From JAWVFM01 sp963843315 (GTDB taxonomy: Bacteria > Actinomycetota > Thermoleophilia > Solirubrobacterales > 70-9): a stretch of DNA of 64,000 nt. A program made the position numbers and the translations under genes. The stretch spans positions 124,001-188,000 of the forward strand of contig CAWJJU010000006.1 in NCBI GenBank assembly GCA_963843315.1, written 5' to 3'. Shown here in pieces: positions 51,838-61,279 of the stretch; position 1 is the first letter of the stretch, and every line of letters starts with the position of its first letter. The notes under the pieces are model-generated. The model had not been told where the DNA came from, did no database searches, and worked only from the letters and a program-made list of their open reading frames with translations.

Positions 51838-52265
51838 CTACGCGAGCGAGATCGGCGCGCCGCTGGCCGCCGTGTGGGAGCTCTACTTCGACCCGCAGCG
51901 CTGGCCCGCCTGGGTCGACCAGTTTGCGTCGGTCGCCGCCGCCGAGGGCTATCCGAGCGCGGGCGGCACCCTGGAGTGGCGCTCCGGGGCGCGCGGGCCG
52001 CGGCGTGGTGCGCGAGCGCGTCCTCGAGCACGACCCGATGCGCCGCCACCGGATCGAGTTCAGCGATCCCGAGTCCCACGGCGAGCTGACGACGACCTTC
52101 TCGGAGGCGGCCGGCAGGACGACCGTGACGCTGGAGATGGCCTACGAGCTGGTCTCGGCCGGGTTCTTCAGCCGGGTGAGCGACGTGCTGTTCGTGCGCT
52201 CGCAGATGCGAGCCTCGCTGACGCGCTCGCTGGAGGGCCTGCGGCTGGAGGCGGAGTCCGCCTGA
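51824..52265 (+). CDS. SRPBCC/polyketide-cyclase-like protein (frameshifted)
   Basis: About 147 residues of a START-like ligand-binding domain. N-terminus MATVSYASEIGAPLAAVWELYFDPQRWPAWVDQ; a single-base shift near 52003 leads into GVVRERVLEHDPMRRHRIEF and MRASLTRSLEGLRLEAESA. ATG 51824 lies inside the padR end. The pairing of PadR with an SRPBCC protein is common, suggesting a ligand-handling role. Shift probably an assembly error. Confidence 0.72.
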
Positions 52266-52332
52266 GCCGATGACCTATACGCTTCCGCGGCCTGTCCGCT
52301 GAGCGTCAGGGACAGCACCCCAATAACTTTGC

Positions 52333-52349
52333 GGACGGCTACGCCGTCC
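52333..52349 (+). terminator. Terminator-like hairpin GGACGGC/GCCGTCC
   Basis: Perfect 7-bp stem with loop TAC, followed by TT. It lies 68 bases after the SRPBCC stop. A second GGGGC/GCCCC stem with a GAAA tetraloop follows at 52365-52378. Confidence 0.5.
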
Positions 52350-52364
52350 TTACACGCTGCTTCC

Positions 52365-52378
52365 GGGGCGAAAGCCCC
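52365..52378 (+). repeat. GNRA-capped hairpin in the 52402 leader
   Basis: Stem GGGGC/GCCCC with loop GAAA ends 23 bases before the TTG start, just upstream of the ribosome site; could influence translation. Confidence 0.35.
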
Positions 52379-52401
52379 TCACCAGCCGAACTGGAGGAAC
52401 T

Positions 52402-54399
52402 TTGTTCGTATTCAAGGCTGCCGTCGTCGGCGCCGGCACGATGGGCGGCGAGATCGCCCAGGTCATCGCCTCGGCCGATGTCGAGGTCGTCCTCAAGGAC
52501 GTCAAGCAGGAGTTCGTCGACGCGGGGCTCGAGAAGGCCCGCTCGCTCACGAAGGGCAGCCTCGACAAGCTGGTCTCGAAGGAGAAGATCACCCAGGAGC
52601 AGGCAGACGAGCAGCTCGAGGCCGTGATGGGCCGCATCCACGGCACCCTCGACTACTCGGAGTTCGGCGACGTGGACTTCGTCATCGAGGCGGCGCCGGA
52701 GCGCATGGAGATCAAGCGCTCGGTGTTCGCCGAGCTCGACGCCGCCACCCCGGGGCACGCGATCGTCGCGTCAAACACCTCCTCGCTTTCGATCACTGAG
52801 ATGGGCGAGGCGACTCTGCGGCCCGACAAGGTCTGCGGCTTCCACTTCTTCTACCCCGCGTCGGTGATGCCGCTGGTCGAGGTCATCGCGGGCGAGGACA
52901 CCTCTGACGAGACCCTCCAGGCCGCGTCGAACTTCGCCCAGGCCATCCGCAAGCAGGCGATCACCTGCGAGGAGGTCCCCGGCTTCGTGGTCAACCGCAT
53001 CCTCAACTCGGCGGTCGGCGAGGTGTGGCGCGAGCAGGAGGAGAACGGCCTCTCCATCAAGAAGATCGACGACGCGGTCGCCGCGGCGAAGACGGCGCCG
53101 ATGGGACCCTTCATCCTCGGCGATCTGCTCGGCCTGGACACGATCGTCCACGTCGCCGAGCACCTCAACGAGTCCTACGGCGACAGCTTCTACGTCCACA
53201 AGGGCATGCAGAAGCGCGTCGAGGAGGGCAAGCTCGGCCTCAAGACCGGCGGCGAGGGCCTCTACAAGGACGGCGAGCCCCAGATCGAGGGCGACGGCGA
53301 CCCGCCGGAGGAGCTGGCGGAGCTGTTCAGCTCGAAGGCCCTGGTCGAGGCGTGCCTGATCATCGAGGAGGGCGTCGCCGACGTCCGCGACGTTGATCTC
53401 GGCATGATGGCCGGCGCCGGCATGGACCCCCGCCGGGGGATCTTCCCGCCGCTGATGCGCGCCGACGCCGACGGCCTGGACGTGTGCCTGGAGCGCCTGG
53501 AGAGGCTGGCGGAGGAGCGCGGCGAGCGGTTCACTCCGCCCACGCTGCTGCGCCGCCTGGTCGCCCAGGGACGCCTCGGCGCCAAGTCGGGTCAGGGCTT
53601 CTACGCCTACCCGCAGGCCGACGAGGGCGAGCAGACCGACACGGTGAAGGTCGAGACGCGCGGCAACGTGGCCATCGCCTGGCTTGCCAACGCGCCGATG
53701 AACGCGATCTCTCCGCAGGTCGTCAAGGACCTGGGAACGGTCTGGGAGCGCCTGAACGACGCGGGCGAGGTCCACGCGATGGTCATCTGCTCGACGGTGC
53801 CGGTTGTGTTCTCCGCCGGCGCCGACATCAAGGCGTTCACGCAGGCCGATCCGAAGGAGGGCGCCAAGGTGTCGGCCGGCGGCCACGACCTGCTGCGCTC
53901 GCTGGGCCAGGGCCGAATCGTGACGATCGCGGCCGTCAACGCGCTCGCCTTCGGCGGTGGCTGCGAGCTCGCGATGGCGTGCGATTTCCGCATCGCAGCG
54001 AGCTCGGCGGTTTTCGGCCAGCCGGAGATCAAGCTCGGGCTCATCCCCGGGTTCGGCGGCACCCAGCGGCTGCCGCGCCTGGTCGGCGATTCCAAGGCGC
54101 TGGAGATGAACCTCGTCGGCGACGCGATCTCCAGCGGCGACGCCCTCGTGCACGGGCTCGTCAGCCGCGTAGTTCCCGACCACGAGCTGTTCGACACCGC
54201 GCTCGCGTGGGCTCGCCGCCTGGCCGGACAGGCTCCCGTCGCGGTCGAGCAGATCAAGCAGGTCTCCCACCGGGCCGATCTCGACGACGGCATCGAGGCC
54301 GAGAAGGAGGGCTTCGCGAAGTCCTTCCTCTCCGAGGATGCCAAGGAGGGGATCTCCGCGTTCCTCGGCAAGCGCACGCCGACCTGGAAGGGCGAGTGA
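52402..54399 (+). CDS. 3-hydroxyacyl-CoA dehydrogenase/enoyl-CoA hydratase fusion
   Basis: A 665-residue bifunctional enzyme with dehydrogenase first: Rossmann motif AVVGAGTMGGEIAQVIA, GFHFFYPASVMPLVEV, two C-terminal HAD domains (GFVVNRILN, LGMMAGAGMDPRRG), then a crotonase domain (SAGADIKAF, FGGGCELAMACDFRIA, IKLGLIPGFGGTQRLPRL). FadB/FadJ have the opposite order; this order is known from archaeal crotonyl-CoA hydratase/3-hydroxybutyryl-CoA dehydrogenases. TTG 52402 has GGAGGA upstream. It probably serves beta-oxidation and/or the C4 acyl-CoA route. Confidence 0.9.
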   Translation: MFVFKAAVVGAGTMGGEIAQVIASADVEVVLKDVKQEFVDAGLEKARSLTKGSLDKLVSKEKITQEQADEQLEAVMGRIHGTLDYSEFGDVDFVIEAAPERMEIKRSVFAELDAATPGHAIVASNTSSLSITEMGEATLRPDKVCGFHFFYPASVMPLVEVIAGEDTSDETLQAASNFAQAIRKQAITCEEVPGFVVNRILNSAVGEVWREQEENGLSIKKIDDAVAAAKTAPMGPFILGDLLGLDTIVHVAEHLNESYGDSFYVHKGMQKRVEEGKLGLKTGGEGLYKDGEPQIEGDGDPPEELAELFSSKALVEACLIIEEGVADVRDVDLGMMAGAGMDPRRGIFPPLMRADADGLDVCLERLERLAEERGERFTPPTLLRRLVAQGRLGAKSGQGFYAYPQADEGEQTDTVKVETRGNVAIAWLANAPMNAISPQVVKDLGTVWERLNDAGEVHAMVICSTVPVVFSAGADIKAFTQADPKEGAKVSAGGHDLLRSLGQGRIVTIAAVNALAFGGGCELAMACDFRIAASSAVFGQPEIKLGLIPGFGGTQRLPRLVGDSKALEMNLVGDAISSGDALVHGLVSRVVPDHELFDTALAWARRLAGQAPVAVEQIKQVSHRADLDDGIEAEKEGFAKSFLSEDAKEGISAFLGKRTPTWKGE

Positions 54400-54419
54400 G
54401 CGTTGGCCGGTAGCCGCTG

Positions 54420-55181
54420 ATGGGGAGCACGGCGGTCGAGCAGACGGCGGGCGCCCTCGCGGGCCTCATCCGCGAGGCTGGGTCGACGGTCGCGCTGACC
54501 GGGGCCGGCATCTCGGTTCCCTCGGGGATCCCGGACTTCCGCAGCCCCGGAACGGGCCTGTGGACCAAGGTCGACCCGATGAAGGTCGCCCACATCGACG
54601 CCTTCCATCGCGACACCGCGGCCTTCTGGGACTACTACCGACCGCGCTTCGAGCAGCTCGCCGACAAGAAGCCCAACCCCGCCCACGAGGCCCTTGCCAC
54701 CCTCGAGAAGCGCGGCCTGCTCGACGGCGTGATCACCCAGAACGTCGACCGCCTGCACCGTCGCGCCGGCTCGCGCGAGGTGGTCGAGGTCCACGGGTCG
54801 ATCGCGACCTCGAGCTGCACCGCCTGCGGTCGCCGCTTCCCGGTGGAGGAGGTCGGCGCGCTCTTCGGAGACGACGGCGTTGCCGTCTGCCCCGGCTGCG
54901 CGGGGAAGATCAAGCCGGACGTGGTCCTGTTCGGGGAGCTCCTTCCCGAGAGTGCGATGCGCCGCGCGCAGACGCTCTGCGCGGGCGCCGACCTGCTGCT
55001 GTGCATCGGCAGCTCGCTGGAGGTGCACCCGGTCGCCGCCCTGCCCGAGCTGACGCTGGCGGCCGGCGGCCAGTTGGCCATCGTGACCCGCGGCGAGACG
55101 CCATATGACTCGGCGGCGACCGTACGGCTGGGCGGCGACGTCGTCGACGAGCTCACGGCGCTGCTGGCCGCCCTGGCGTGA
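54420..55181 (+). CDS. NAD-dependent protein deacylase (sirtuin)
   Basis: A 253-residue Sir2-family enzyme removing acyl groups from lysine using NAD+. Motifs: GAGISVPSGIPDFRS, TQNVDRLH, catalytic His in VHGS, and zinc cysteines CTAC and CPGC. It follows the fusion enzyme by 20 bases and overlaps the HAD gene, so it may be co-expressed with acyl-CoA metabolism, which creates acyl-lysines (inference). Confidence 0.92.
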   Translation: MGSTAVEQTAGALAGLIREAGSTVALTGAGISVPSGIPDFRSPGTGLWTKVDPMKVAHIDAFHRDTAAFWDYYRPRFEQLADKKPNPAHEALATLEKRGLLDGVITQNVDRLHRRAGSREVVEVHGSIATSSCTACGRRFPVEEVGALFGDDGVAVCPGCAGKIKPDVVLFGELLPESAMRRAQTLCAGADLLLCIGSSLEVHPVAALPELTLAAGGQLAIVTRGETPYDSAATVRLGGDVVDELTALLAALA

Positions 55182-55852
55182 GCCGGGGCGCACCCGAGGC
55201 CGTCGTGTTCGACAACGACGGCCTCCTCCTCGACACCGAGATCCTCTGGACCCGCGCCGAGGAGAAGCTCTTCGAGCGCCGCGGCCTGACCTTCACGATC
55301 GAGCACAAGCTCCAGCTGGTCGGCACGTCCGAGGCTGTCGCCGGCCCGATCCTTCAGGGAATGCTGAGCGAGCCCGGCCGTGCCCGCGAGATCATGGCCG
55401 AGCTGCACGAGCTGGTCATGGCGGAGGCCAAGGGGGGCGGCGAGCCGATGCCGGGCGCGCGCGAGCTGGTCGGCGCCCTCGCCGGGGCGGGTACGCCGAT
55501 GGCCGTGGTGTCCAACTCGCCAACCGCCTTCGTCGGCGCGGTCCTGGGGCCCACGGGGCTGCATGAGGCGTTCGAGTTCCTGCTCTCGCCGGGCGACGGC
55601 CTGCCGCCCAAGCCCGCCCCGGACCTGTACCTGGAGGCCTGCCGGCGGTTCGGGGCGGCGCCTGAGAAGTCGGTTGCGCTCGAGGACTCGGTCCCCGGCG
55701 CGGCGGCCGGGAAAGCGGCAGGGATGACCGTCGTCGGGATTCCCTCCGTCCCGGGGGTCGAGCTCGAGGGCGTGGACGTCGTTGCCGGCTCCCTCGCCGC
55801 CGGCGAGGTCTGGGAGGCGGTGGGCCTCTCCCACCCCTCCAAACCGCGCTGA
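55178..55852 (+). CDS. HAD-superfamily hydrolase (beta-phosphoglucomutase-like)
   Basis: A 224-residue HAD phosphatase/phosphomutase. Motif I FDNDGLLLDTE has the nucleophile Asp and the second Asp; motif II VVSNSP; motif III Lys in LPPKPAPDLYLEACR; motif IV ALEDSVPGAAAGKAAGM. Start GTG 55178 overlaps the sirtuin stop (GTGA). Substrate unknown. Confidence 0.88.
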   Translation: MSRGAPEAVVFDNDGLLLDTEILWTRAEEKLFERRGLTFTIEHKLQLVGTSEAVAGPILQGMLSEPGRAREIMAELHELVMAEAKGGGEPMPGARELVGALAGAGTPMAVVSNSPTAFVGAVLGPTGLHEAFEFLLSPGDGLPPKPAPDLYLEACRRFGAAPEKSVALEDSVPGAAAGKAAGMTVVGIPSVPGVELEGVDVVAGSLAAGEVWEAVGLSHPSKPR

Positions 55853-55894
55853 GATGCGAAAAAGCGCCCTCCCAAGGGCCTAAATTCGCATCTC
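55851..55894. terminator. Two-tier palindrome between convergent genes
   Basis: 44 bases: outer stem GAGATGCGAA/TTCGCATCTC (10 bp), inner stem GCCCT/AGGGC. Overlaps the HAD stop codon and ends 15 bases before the stop of the minus gene. Confidence 0.6.
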
Positions 55895-55908
55895 GGCGGA
55901 GATTGGGG

Positions 55909-56748
55909 CTAGTCGCCGAGGATCCGACGACGGCGGATGACCCGCTCGGCGATCCCGAGGAGCCGCTCGAGGTCGTCTTCGCTCGCAGAGTCCGACAGGG
56001 CCGGCGTCTCGGCCTCGAGGGTCGCGATGTCCTCGTCCTCTTCGATGCCCGGCTTGCGCGGCGCGGCCAGCAGCGCCTGGAGCGCAACCCGCAGCTCGGC
56101 GGCGGCCTCCTGCGCCCGGCCCGCATCCAGGTCCGCCCGGGCGCGCAGCAGGTGCGTCTCGTGGGCCTTCACGGACTCGTGGCCGCCGAGCGTGCGCGCG
56201 ACGCTCTCCTGGGGCCTCAGCGCGTCGACGCGGCGCCGGCGGCGCTCGACGGGGGGAACGTCGAGGGCGTTCGACCACTCGCCGCCCACCAGCGCGTCGC
56301 CGTTGCCGTAGCCGACGCGCACGGAGAGGGCGCGCTCGGGCGAGACGTCGGGGACGTAGGAGTCCTGCGCTGCCGCCCGCTGGGCGTGCAGCGCCCGGTT
56401 GATCACGCGCAGGGCATCGGCCACCTCGGCCTCCAGGGCTTCGGGGTCGCGCTCGACGGCGGCCAGCCAGCCGCCGGCCGAGACCTCGTCCTCGAACGGC
56501 CGCGCCCAGGCGACCGTCACCCGCGAGATCTGCACCGACGGCGCGGACGCATCGGCAGGGCCGGGCTTCGCCCGCCGCCGGGTGCGCCGTGGGGGGCGAC
56601 CGATCGGCGCGTCGACGGTGCCGACGATCAGCACGCCCAGCGGCTCCCCTCCCGGCTCCCCGGCGGGACGCACCGGGTAGCGGCCGTCGGCGAGGCCGTA
56701 GGCGTTCGCGAGGTCGAGCTGTACGAATGGGAGGATCGGCGCGCCCAC
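55909..56748 (-). CDS. Hypothetical protein
   Basis: A 279-residue soluble protein. An N-terminal beta-rich domain (ILPFVQLDLANAYGLADGRY) contains a basic Arg/Pro-rich loop and VQISRVTVAWARPFEDEV. The C-terminal third is acidic helices (ARADLDAGRAQEAAAELRVALQALL), perhaps a tetratricopeptide-like pair. No known family. GTG 56748 lies 17 bases after the stop of the cell-wall hydrolase, so the two may be co-transcribed. Confidence 0.55.
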   Translation of the reverse strand: MGAPILPFVQLDLANAYGLADGRYPVRPAGEPGGEPLGVLIVGTVDAPIGRPPRRTRRRAKPGPADASAPSVQISRVTVAWARPFEDEVSAGGWLAAVERDPEALEAEVADALRVINRALHAQRAAAQDSYVPDVSPERALSVRVGYGNGDALVGGEWSNALDVPPVERRRRRVDALRPQESVARTLGGHESVKAHETHLLRARADLDAGRAQEAAAELRVALQALLAAPRKPGIEEDEDIATLEAETPALSDSASEDDLERLLGIAERVIRRRRILGD

Positions 56749-56765
56749 TCGGCGCTACGGCGTTC

Positions 56766-59337
56766 TCAGTCGCCCTTGCCCGACGTCTTCGGCGAAGTGT
56801 CGAGCGAGAACTTGGAGGGGGTGGTGGGGACCTTCGGGTTGTGAATCTGTGCGATCCGGCCGATCAGGCGCTTCCACTGCCCGGGCTTCAGGAGCGAGTT
56901 GAACTGGTTCGACGCCGTCGTCGTGCCGTTCGGCCCGTAGCCCGCGTCTCCGGGCACCGGCGCGTAGCCGACGTGGATGTGGTCGTAGTGGTCCGGCAGG
57001 GCGAAGGACGGGCCTCCCAGGTTCATCAGCGAGATGACCTGATGGGGCTCCATCGTCCCCTGGAGGCGCAGGAGCGTCTTGATGACGGCCTCGGTGATGG
57101 TCCCGGGGCCCTGGTTGCCCACGATCGGGATGCCGTTGACCACCGCGATGTCCATGGCGTCGCCGTAGTAATGCTCGGAGACGTACCCGGAGGTCGTGTA
57201 CTTCGAGTGGCCGCAGCGCAGGGCGGTGATCGTCAGGCGGAAACCGTTGTCGGCGAGGTACTCCATCGCCGCGAGGATGCGGCGGTCGATCTGCCCGGTC
57301 TGGATGTCCTGGCGGCCGCACTCGTAGATCGAGAGGCGCGGGTCGGCCAGCACCTGGTGCTCGAGCTGCTGCTTGGAGGCCAGGAGGGCCTGGGTGACGC
57401 TGGTGGTCGTGAAGGGGTTGCGGCCGGCGGCCCGGTAGATGGCCGTGTCCTCGAGGAGCTTCCAGCCGTCGAGGATCGGCTTCGGGTCGATCTTGGGGGC
57501 GCCGCGACCCGCCGGGCGGATCGAGAAGTTCAGGTGGGGGGCGACGTCGGTGGCTTCGCCGATCCGGCCGAGCACGGTGCCGGCGACGACCTTCGAGCCC
57601 TTGTGGAGGCTTCGCAGGTCCATCGTGTGGCGGTTGTAGTGCAGGATGTCGCCGCGGTACGCCTTGATCGACTCGAACTTGGCGCCCTGGCCCGGCAGGC
57701 TGTCGAGCTGGCCGGACAGGCCCGCGCGGTCGACGTTGTGCTTGCGCTGCGGCAGCGCGTAGAGGCGGCGGCGAGCGTCCTCGGTGTTGCTGGGGCCGGC
57801 CGCTGACTTCGACTTGAGCTTGAGGGTGTTGGACTTCGATGCGTCGGGGGCGGGGGTGACGCCGTTGGAGCCCGCGCTGGCGGCATGGGTCGGCTGCGAG
57901 TCGCCTGCCGGCTTCACCAGCTTGAAGTCGGAGGCGGTCAGCTTGTGCTGCTTCGGCACGGGATAGACCTTGGAGATCTGCCCGAGCTGGGCGTAGGTGA
58001 ACTCGTTGCCGTACGCGTCGGCCAGGACGATGTAGTTGCCGAGCTTCTTGCTGTGGCCGACGTCCTTGATGGTGCCGTCGTTGACCGCGACGACGGGGGC
58101 GCCGGCGTGCGAGTAGATGTTGATGCCGCGGCGCGTCGGGGAATTGGAGACGACGTCGGAGACGTTGCCCGTCACCCCGCGGCGAGGCTTTGCGCGCTGC
58201 GCGGCCTGACGCTCGGCGATGTCGTCGGCGTACCGGGACTTGGCGGCGACCGGGAAGCGGTCGCCCTCGGTGAGGCCGGTGAGCGATCCGACCACGTCGT
58301 CGGGGAGGTTGCCGTACTGCTTGGCGTAGAGGAGGACCTCGTCGACGTACCAGTCGGCATGGTTGTAGGCGAAGACTGCGCGACGGATGTCGGTGGAGCC
58401 GCCGGCGGCCCGGAGGTAGCGCGCCGCGGCGCAGATCGCGTCGACCGGGTTGTACGGGTCGGCCCTGCCGTCGCCGTTGGCGTCGACTCCGTAGGCCTTC
58501 CAGGTCGAGGGCATGAACTGCATCCAGCCGACGGCTCCAGCGGTCGAGACGTTCAGGTTGGTGCCGAACGCGGTCTCGATGCGGTTGATCGAGGCCAGGA
58601 CCTCCCAGGGGATCCCGTACTGGGTTCCGCAGGCCTGGTAGATCGGCAGCAGGAACGGCGGGATGGAGAACTGGGAGATGACGAAGTCGGGGACGCCGAG
58701 GGGAGCCGGGCCGAAGTTCGCGATGGTGACGCTGGGGTTGTCGTTCGTGGGGGCGCCGTTCGTGTCGCGCGGCGGAGTGGGATGCATCGGCGCGTCGGGC
58801 CGGGTCGAGGCGTGGCCGCCGGTGCTCGGCGAACTTCCGCCCCCGTGGTGGTGGTGGTGGCCCGAGCCGCCGCCCGGATGCCGGTGCCCTGGCCGCCGCC
58901 GCCGACCTGCCCACCGGCGCCGGTGGTGCCGCCGCCGGTCTGGCCGGGGCCGCCGCCGGTGGAGCCGGTGGAGCCGGTGGAGCCGGTTGAGCCCGTCGAT
59001 CCGGTGGATCCCGTGGAGCCGGTCGTGCCCCGCCGCCGCCGGAGTCGGGCGGGGGCGGGGCGGGGGGCCCTTCCTCGGATGAGTCGAGCGGGCCGGAGCA
59101 GTCGGGGTCCGCGAGGTCGGTGAGGCCGTCGCCGTCGTCGTCGCGAAGATTCGAGCACGCCGGGAGCGAGCCGATGGGCGGCAGCGGCGTGCCGTTGCCC
59201 AGGTTCACCTGGACACCGCCCGCGCCGGTGGAGATGACCGAGGACGCGTTGGCGACAGCCGCCACGATGGCGGCTGCGATGATCGCCGAAGCGGCGATCG
59301 TGAACAGCTTGCGTCCCTTACGTCCCATGTATCTCAC
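56766..59337 (-). CDS. Multidomain secreted cell-wall hydrolase (frameshifted linker)
   Basis: About 857 residues after repair; the C-terminal 673 codons (56766-58787) are intact. In order: export helix (LFTIAASAIIAAAIVAAVA); calcium-type motif DDDGDGLTDLADPDC; a low-complexity linker with Gly-Ser-Thr repeats and a poly-His run where two frame changes occur (near 59040 and 58880); a lytic transglycosylase-like domain (GIPWEVLASINRIETAFG, AGAVGWMQFMPSTW); two degenerate LytM/M23-like barrels (GINIYSHAGAPVVAV, PHLNFSIRP); and an M15-like end (YVSEHYYGDAMDI, DHYDHIHVGY). The last two zinc motifs look complete. Likely peptidoglycan remodelling at the surface. Confidence 0.75.
58955..59031 (-). 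repeat. 9-bp tandem repeat encoding Gly-Ser-Thr
   Basis: About eight imperfect copies of a 9-base unit (GGAGCCGGT on the plus strand) encode the flexible Gly-Ser-Thr linker of the hydrolase. Slippage here probably causes the frame changes. Confidence 0.6.
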
Positions 59338-59394
59338 TGTGCCACACGCCGCCCCGCAAGATCACTCGCGTGACAACCTCCGCTGACCGTGCGA

Positions 59395-59423
59395 AACCTA
59401 CTTGTTCTCCAGGCGGTTTGCAA
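59395..59423 (-). promoter_or_regulatory. Sigma-70-type promoter for the cell-wall hydrolase
   Basis: -35 TTGCAA (59418-59423) and -10 TAGGTT (59395-59400) with an ideal 17-base spacer. Predicted start near 59388, giving a leader of about 50 bases before the start at 59337. Confidence 0.6.
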
Positions 59424-59580
59424 TGTAGAACCCACGCACCGGCCTCGACCGTTCAGCGGTCACGACCCATGCGTGAATCCCATCGGCATCGTCCGACCCT
59501 CCCTTTACCCGCTAACCTCGATTCTCAGGCGTGCAGCGGCCGTGGCCAGTTGCTCGATCCGCCGATCGGTCCCCTCCGCC

Positions 59581-59898
59581 ATGTCAGAACAGCCCCAGAC
59601 AAGCTCAGGAATCCGCGCTCGCGGCGAAGAGGCGATCTCCGAGCTCGCCCAGGCGCTGCTCGAGAATCCGCTGCTCGGATCGGCTCTCGGCCGCGCGGTC
59701 GGAGCCGGTGAGCGGGCCGTCCAGGCGCAGCGCAGCGCCATGGGAGCACTCAACATCGCCTCCAGCGCCGATCTGGAGCGCCTCGTTCGGCGCCTGCGCT
59801 CGCTATCGGACAGGCTCGAGGCAGTGGAGGACAGGCTCGACGACATCGCCGACGACATGGCTGCGCTTCGCGCAGCCGCCAACCGTGAGCGCGCCTGA
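59581..59898 (+). CDS. Phasin-like helical protein
   Basis: A 105-residue protein: helical region AISELAQALLENPLLGSALGRA and a coiled coil with heptad leucines (ERLVRRLRSLSDRLEAVEDRLDD). Layout resembles polyhydroxyalkanoate granule-associated phasins or other amphipathic helical proteins; no PHA synthase is in the window. The stop overlaps GTG 59885 of the next gene by 14 bases. Upstream 59338-59580 is a gap holding only promoters. Confidence 0.6.
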   Translation: MSEQPQTSSGIRARGEEAISELAQALLENPLLGSALGRAVGAGERAVQAQRSAMGALNIASSADLERLVRRLRSLSDRLEAVEDRLDDIADDMAALRAAANRERA

Positions 59899-60255
59899 GG
59901 GCCAGGACGCCGAGCGCGGCCTCGGCGACACCCTGAGATCCGCCGTGGAGGGCGCGCTCGAGGCGGCGGAGCGCTCGGCGAAGGCGGGCACCGACGCGCT
60001 CGGCTCGGGCAGAGGCGCCGAGCTGGTCGACGAGATAGTCAGGCGCGGCAGGGAGGCTCGTGACGAGTTCGCCCGCCGCGGACAGGAGGCAGGGCAGAGC
60101 TCAGCCGGCGCGGCCAGGAGGCCGGCGCCGCGATCGAGCGGCGCGGGCAGGAGGCCCGCGGGGAGATCGCCAAGCGGCTCGAGCTGCTCGAGCGGCGTCT
60201 CGCCTCGGTCGAGGAGCTCTTGCGCAACGAGTCTAAGTCTAAACCTGAGGGTTAG
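59885..60255 (+). CDS. Phasin-like protein with RRGQEA repeats (frameshifted)
   Basis: About 123 residues after repairing a shift near 60090. N-terminal amphipathic helix (DTLRSAVEGALEAAERSAKAG), then an 11-residue unit repeated about four times, each starting RRG(Q/R)EA (RRGREARDEFA, RRGQEAGAAIE, RRGQEARGEIA), then a coiled coil LELLERRLASVEELL. The repeat resembles apolipoprotein/phasin-type lipid-surface helices. Coupled to the upstream phasin-like gene and followed closely by an acyltransferase. Function inferred only from form. Confidence 0.55.
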
Positions 60256-60257
60256 AC

Positions 60258-61238
60258 ATGGTCGTACAGCCGGTTGGCGAGACGTCGTCCGGTGAGCGGC
60301 AGGTAGCCGCCGCCGAGCGCCTCGCAGATTTCATCCGCGACGTCCGCGTCGGGATCGAGGCGGGCCTCGAGCCGGAGGACGCCGCGGCCGGCGCCGCCGG
60401 CACGCTCCCCGATTCCCTGCCGCAGGCGGTCGAAGCGCTGCTGCGCCGGGCCACCCAGGAGGGCCGTCCGGACCCCTGGGGCTTCGACGAGGCCTACGCG
60501 GAGGCGTGCTTTCCCTTCGCCGACCTGCTCTACCGGTTCTGGTGGCGCGTCGAGGCCAGCGGGATGGAGAACGTGCCGGCGCACGGCCCGGCGATCCTGG
60601 TGGGCAACCACTCGGCGACGATCGTGCCGTTCGACTCGGCGATGATCTCGGTCGCGCTGATGAAGGGCCATCCGCTTCCCAGATGGCCGCGCTTCCAGGC
60701 CTCGGAGGCGCTCCTCTCCATTCCGCTGGCGTCGACGGTCTTCCGCCGGGTCGGCGCGGTCTCCGCGATCCCCGCGCTGGCGCGCAGGCTGCTCGGCCGG
60801 GGCGACCTCCTGCTCACCTACCCCGAGGCCGCCCGGCATTCGGCCAAGCCGTTTGCGGAGCGCTACCGCCTGCGCCCGTTCGGGCGCGGGTCGTTCGTCG
60901 AGCTGGCGTTGGAGACCGGGGCGCCGGTCATTCCCGTGGCCGTCGTGGGCGCCGAGGAGATCTACCCGCGGCTCGGCGAGAGCGAGGCTCTCAGCCGCCT
61001 GACCCGCATCCCCGACCTTCCGGTCACGCCGACGTTCCCCTGGCTCGGGCCGCTCGGCCTGGTGCCGCTGCCCTCGCGGTGGCGGATCGAGTTCTGCGAG
61101 CCGATCGACCTCTCCGGGCTCGGGCCCGACGCCGTCCGCGATCGCCTGACGCTGATCGACGTGGCCCACTCCGTGCGCGAGACGCTCCAGGCCCGCCTCG
61201 ACCACAACCTCGAGCTCCGCGGCCCCGCCTTCTGGTAG
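60258..61238 (+). CDS. Lysophospholipid acyltransferase family protein
   Basis: A 326-residue membrane-associated acyltransferase. Block I is a variant GNHSATIVPFDSAM (longer spacing than the canonical NHx4D), with block III-like TYPEAARHSAKPF replacing FPEGTRS, and VIPVAVVGAEEIYPRL. Such variants occur in actinobacterial acylglycerol acyltransferases. It starts two bases after the phasin-like stop, suggesting a lipid- or granule-related unit. Confidence 0.75.
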   Translation: MVVQPVGETSSGERQVAAAERLADFIRDVRVGIEAGLEPEDAAAGAAGTLPDSLPQAVEALLRRATQEGRPDPWGFDEAYAEACFPFADLLYRFWWRVEASGMENVPAHGPAILVGNHSATIVPFDSAMISVALMKGHPLPRWPRFQASEALLSIPLASTVFRRVGAVSAIPALARRLLGRGDLLLTYPEAARHSAKPFAERYRLRPFGRGSFVELALETGAPVIPVAVVGAEEIYPRLGESEALSRLTRIPDLPVTPTFPWLGPLGLVPLPSRWRIEFCEPIDLSGLGPDAVRDRLTLIDVAHSVRETLQARLDHNLELRGPAFW

Positions 61239-61279
61239 TCGCCCCGACGGAATAGACTCGCGGCGGGAGAGGCGAGCAG

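Noticed and set aside
58955..59031. Possible CRISPR-like or minisatellite array
   Set aside because: Units are 9 bases without spacers and encode a Gly-Ser-Thr linker in a protein frame.
59338..59580. c-di-AMP (ydaO-type) riboswitch upstream of the cell-wall hydrolase
   Set aside because: The conserved ydaO blocks are not recognisable on the minus strand; a simple promoter with a short leader explains the region.
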